A DNA stretch of 64,000 bases, taken from contig CAJIZA010000003.1 in assembly GCA_905181815.1 (NCBI GenBank), forward strand, positions 496,001 to 560,000. Reading direction: 5' to 3'. This DNA is from an uncultured Planktomarina sp. (GTDB lineage: Bacteria; Pseudomonadota; Alphaproteobacteria; Rhodobacterales; Rhodobacteraceae). The notes under the pieces were generated by a model. It saw nothing but the letters and a program-made list of their open reading frames with translations, did not search any database and was not told where the DNA came from. Shown one piece after another: positions 63,483 through 64,000 of the stretch. The translations under genes were made by a program, and so were the position numbers. Within the stretch, counting starts at the first letter, position 1. Each line of letters begins with the position of its first letter.

Positions 63483-64000
63483 GTCAGGACATCTTGCACC
63501 AAAGGGCGCTCGCGTTTGCGTTTCAGCTCGCCATGGCCCAGTGGGGTCCAGCCGATAAATTCAGTGGCCACAGGGCAGCTGCGCAACGCGGCGCGCAGGG
63601 CCACTTCGATCGGTTTGCGATCTCGTTTGCTCATCGGCGCAAAATCAATTGCGATTTGCCCAGAAAACCCCCGCAGACGCAATTGGCGGGGCAGATCTTT
63701 TGCTGCAGCTAGGTTCACCTTAAGCGCTGCTGCGGGTGAGAGGTCATTGCCGGTGTTGATATCTACGGTGATCATGGCGCGTGTGCGCTCAATGAACATG
63801 CCGCCACTGCCCAGCGGCACCCAAGCCTCCTGTGCAGCCTCGATTTGATCTAAAGCTCCGCTGCCTTCGAGATCATCATTGGCGGTAAGCACATCTGTCA
63901 CATCAGACCATTCGCGCCAGGCCTGCACATGCGGATCATCGCCTTCGAGTAGAACCTCGGGGTCTTGCCCAGTTTCCGCGGCGATGGCCTCAGCGGTGGC
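63479..64000 (-). CDS. Ribonuclease E/G family protein, 5' part outside the window
   Basis: The frame is open to the right edge, so only the C-terminal 173 residues are visible. [19 protein letters not shown] and [19 protein letters not shown] match the catalytic core of RNase E/G, with the Asp residues (VDIN, IDFA) that bind Mg. It processes rRNA and mRNA in the cytosol. The coupling to yacG by ATGA overlap and the downstream tRNA-Phe fit the conserved alphaproteobacterial order, which suggests the short Rng-like form. Confidence 0.83.
   Translation of the reverse strand, partial: ATAEAIAAETGQDPEVLLEGDDPHVQAWREWSDVTDVLTANDDLEGSGALDQIEAAQEAWVPLGSGGMFIERTRAMITVDINTGNDLSPAAALKVNLAAAKDLPRQLRLRGFSGQIAIDFAPMSKRDRKPIEVALRAALRSCPVATEFIGWTPLGHGELKRKRERPLVQDVLT

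Noticed and set aside
63303-63848. 181-aa plus-strand frame at the right end
   Set aside because: It is the complement of the yacG and RNase E/G genes, which have strong family matches.

Overview
The window looks like a chromosomal segment of a marine alphaproteobacterium of the Roseobacter group (Rhodobacteraceae). The pointers are the gene orders folB-folP, carA back to back with a GatB/YqeY gene, and RNase E/G-yacG-tRNA-Phe; an aa3-type ctaD; a monomeric NADP isocitrate dehydrogenase; a DmdA-like aminomethyltransferase; a TRAP transporter; and protein sequences typical of that family. The species cannot be fixed from sequence alone; a relative of the RCA/Planktomarina lineage is only a guess.

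Layout. (1) 1-14.7 kb is mostly core: a cell-wall hydrolase cut by the left edge, folB-folP, a DMT exporter, ilvC, two tandem Lrp regulators with a class V aminotransferase, a UbiH-type hydroxylase with a HAD nucleotidase, a GntR regulator, carA, a YqeY gene, a DUF2244 gene, ctaD and lipB. (2) 14.7-15.9 kb holds two decayed genes: a membrane LytTR regulator broken by a nonsense codon and frameshifts, and a divergent DUF2306 membrane gene broken by two in-frame TAG codons. (3) 15.93-24.18 kb is an AT-richer island integrated in tRNA-Leu(GAG). It is bounded by a 60-bp direct repeat of the tRNA 3' part (55/60 identical). It carries a tyrosine integrase, a secreted M10/RTX metalloprotease, a 490-aa protein with family A / T7-RNA-polymerase palm motifs, a 48-aa membrane peptide, small exported proteins, a Sel1-repeat protein, and an intergenic repeat of about 115 bp present twice.

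(4) 24.4-51.7 kb is mainly a sugar-acid catabolic region. It has a sulfatase/phosphonate monoester hydrolase homologue, an Old Yellow Enzyme, idonate- and gluconate-type dehydrogenases, a GntR regulator, a TRAP transporter (dctPQM), a UxaA/GarD-type dehydratase, KDG kinase, fructuronate reductase, uronate isomerase and mannonate dehydratase. Also present are four Gfo/Idh/MocA oxidoreductases (three consecutive), two 3-hydroxyisobutyrate-dehydrogenase-like enzymes, a DMT transporter, an acyl-CoA synthetase and an SDR. Together uxaC, uxuB, uxuA and kdgK would turn a hexuronate into KDPG; no KDPG aldolase is in the window. The surrounding dehydrogenases probably feed other sugar acids or keto-sugars into mannonate or KDG.

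(5) 51.7-64 kb: copA with a cueR-like regulator, two small hypothetical genes, the DUF2805/DUF2256 pair, monomeric icd, a DMT exporter, an internally deleted OsmC remnant, a DmdA-like gene with an Lrp regulator, a transposase remnant, another DMT exporter, tRNA-Phe, yacG and an RNase E/G gene cut by the right edge.

The item most worth attention is the island: the palm-polymerase-like gene has an unusual set of active-site residues and sits in a tRNA-targeting element with its own intergenic repeats and no recognisable phage structural genes.
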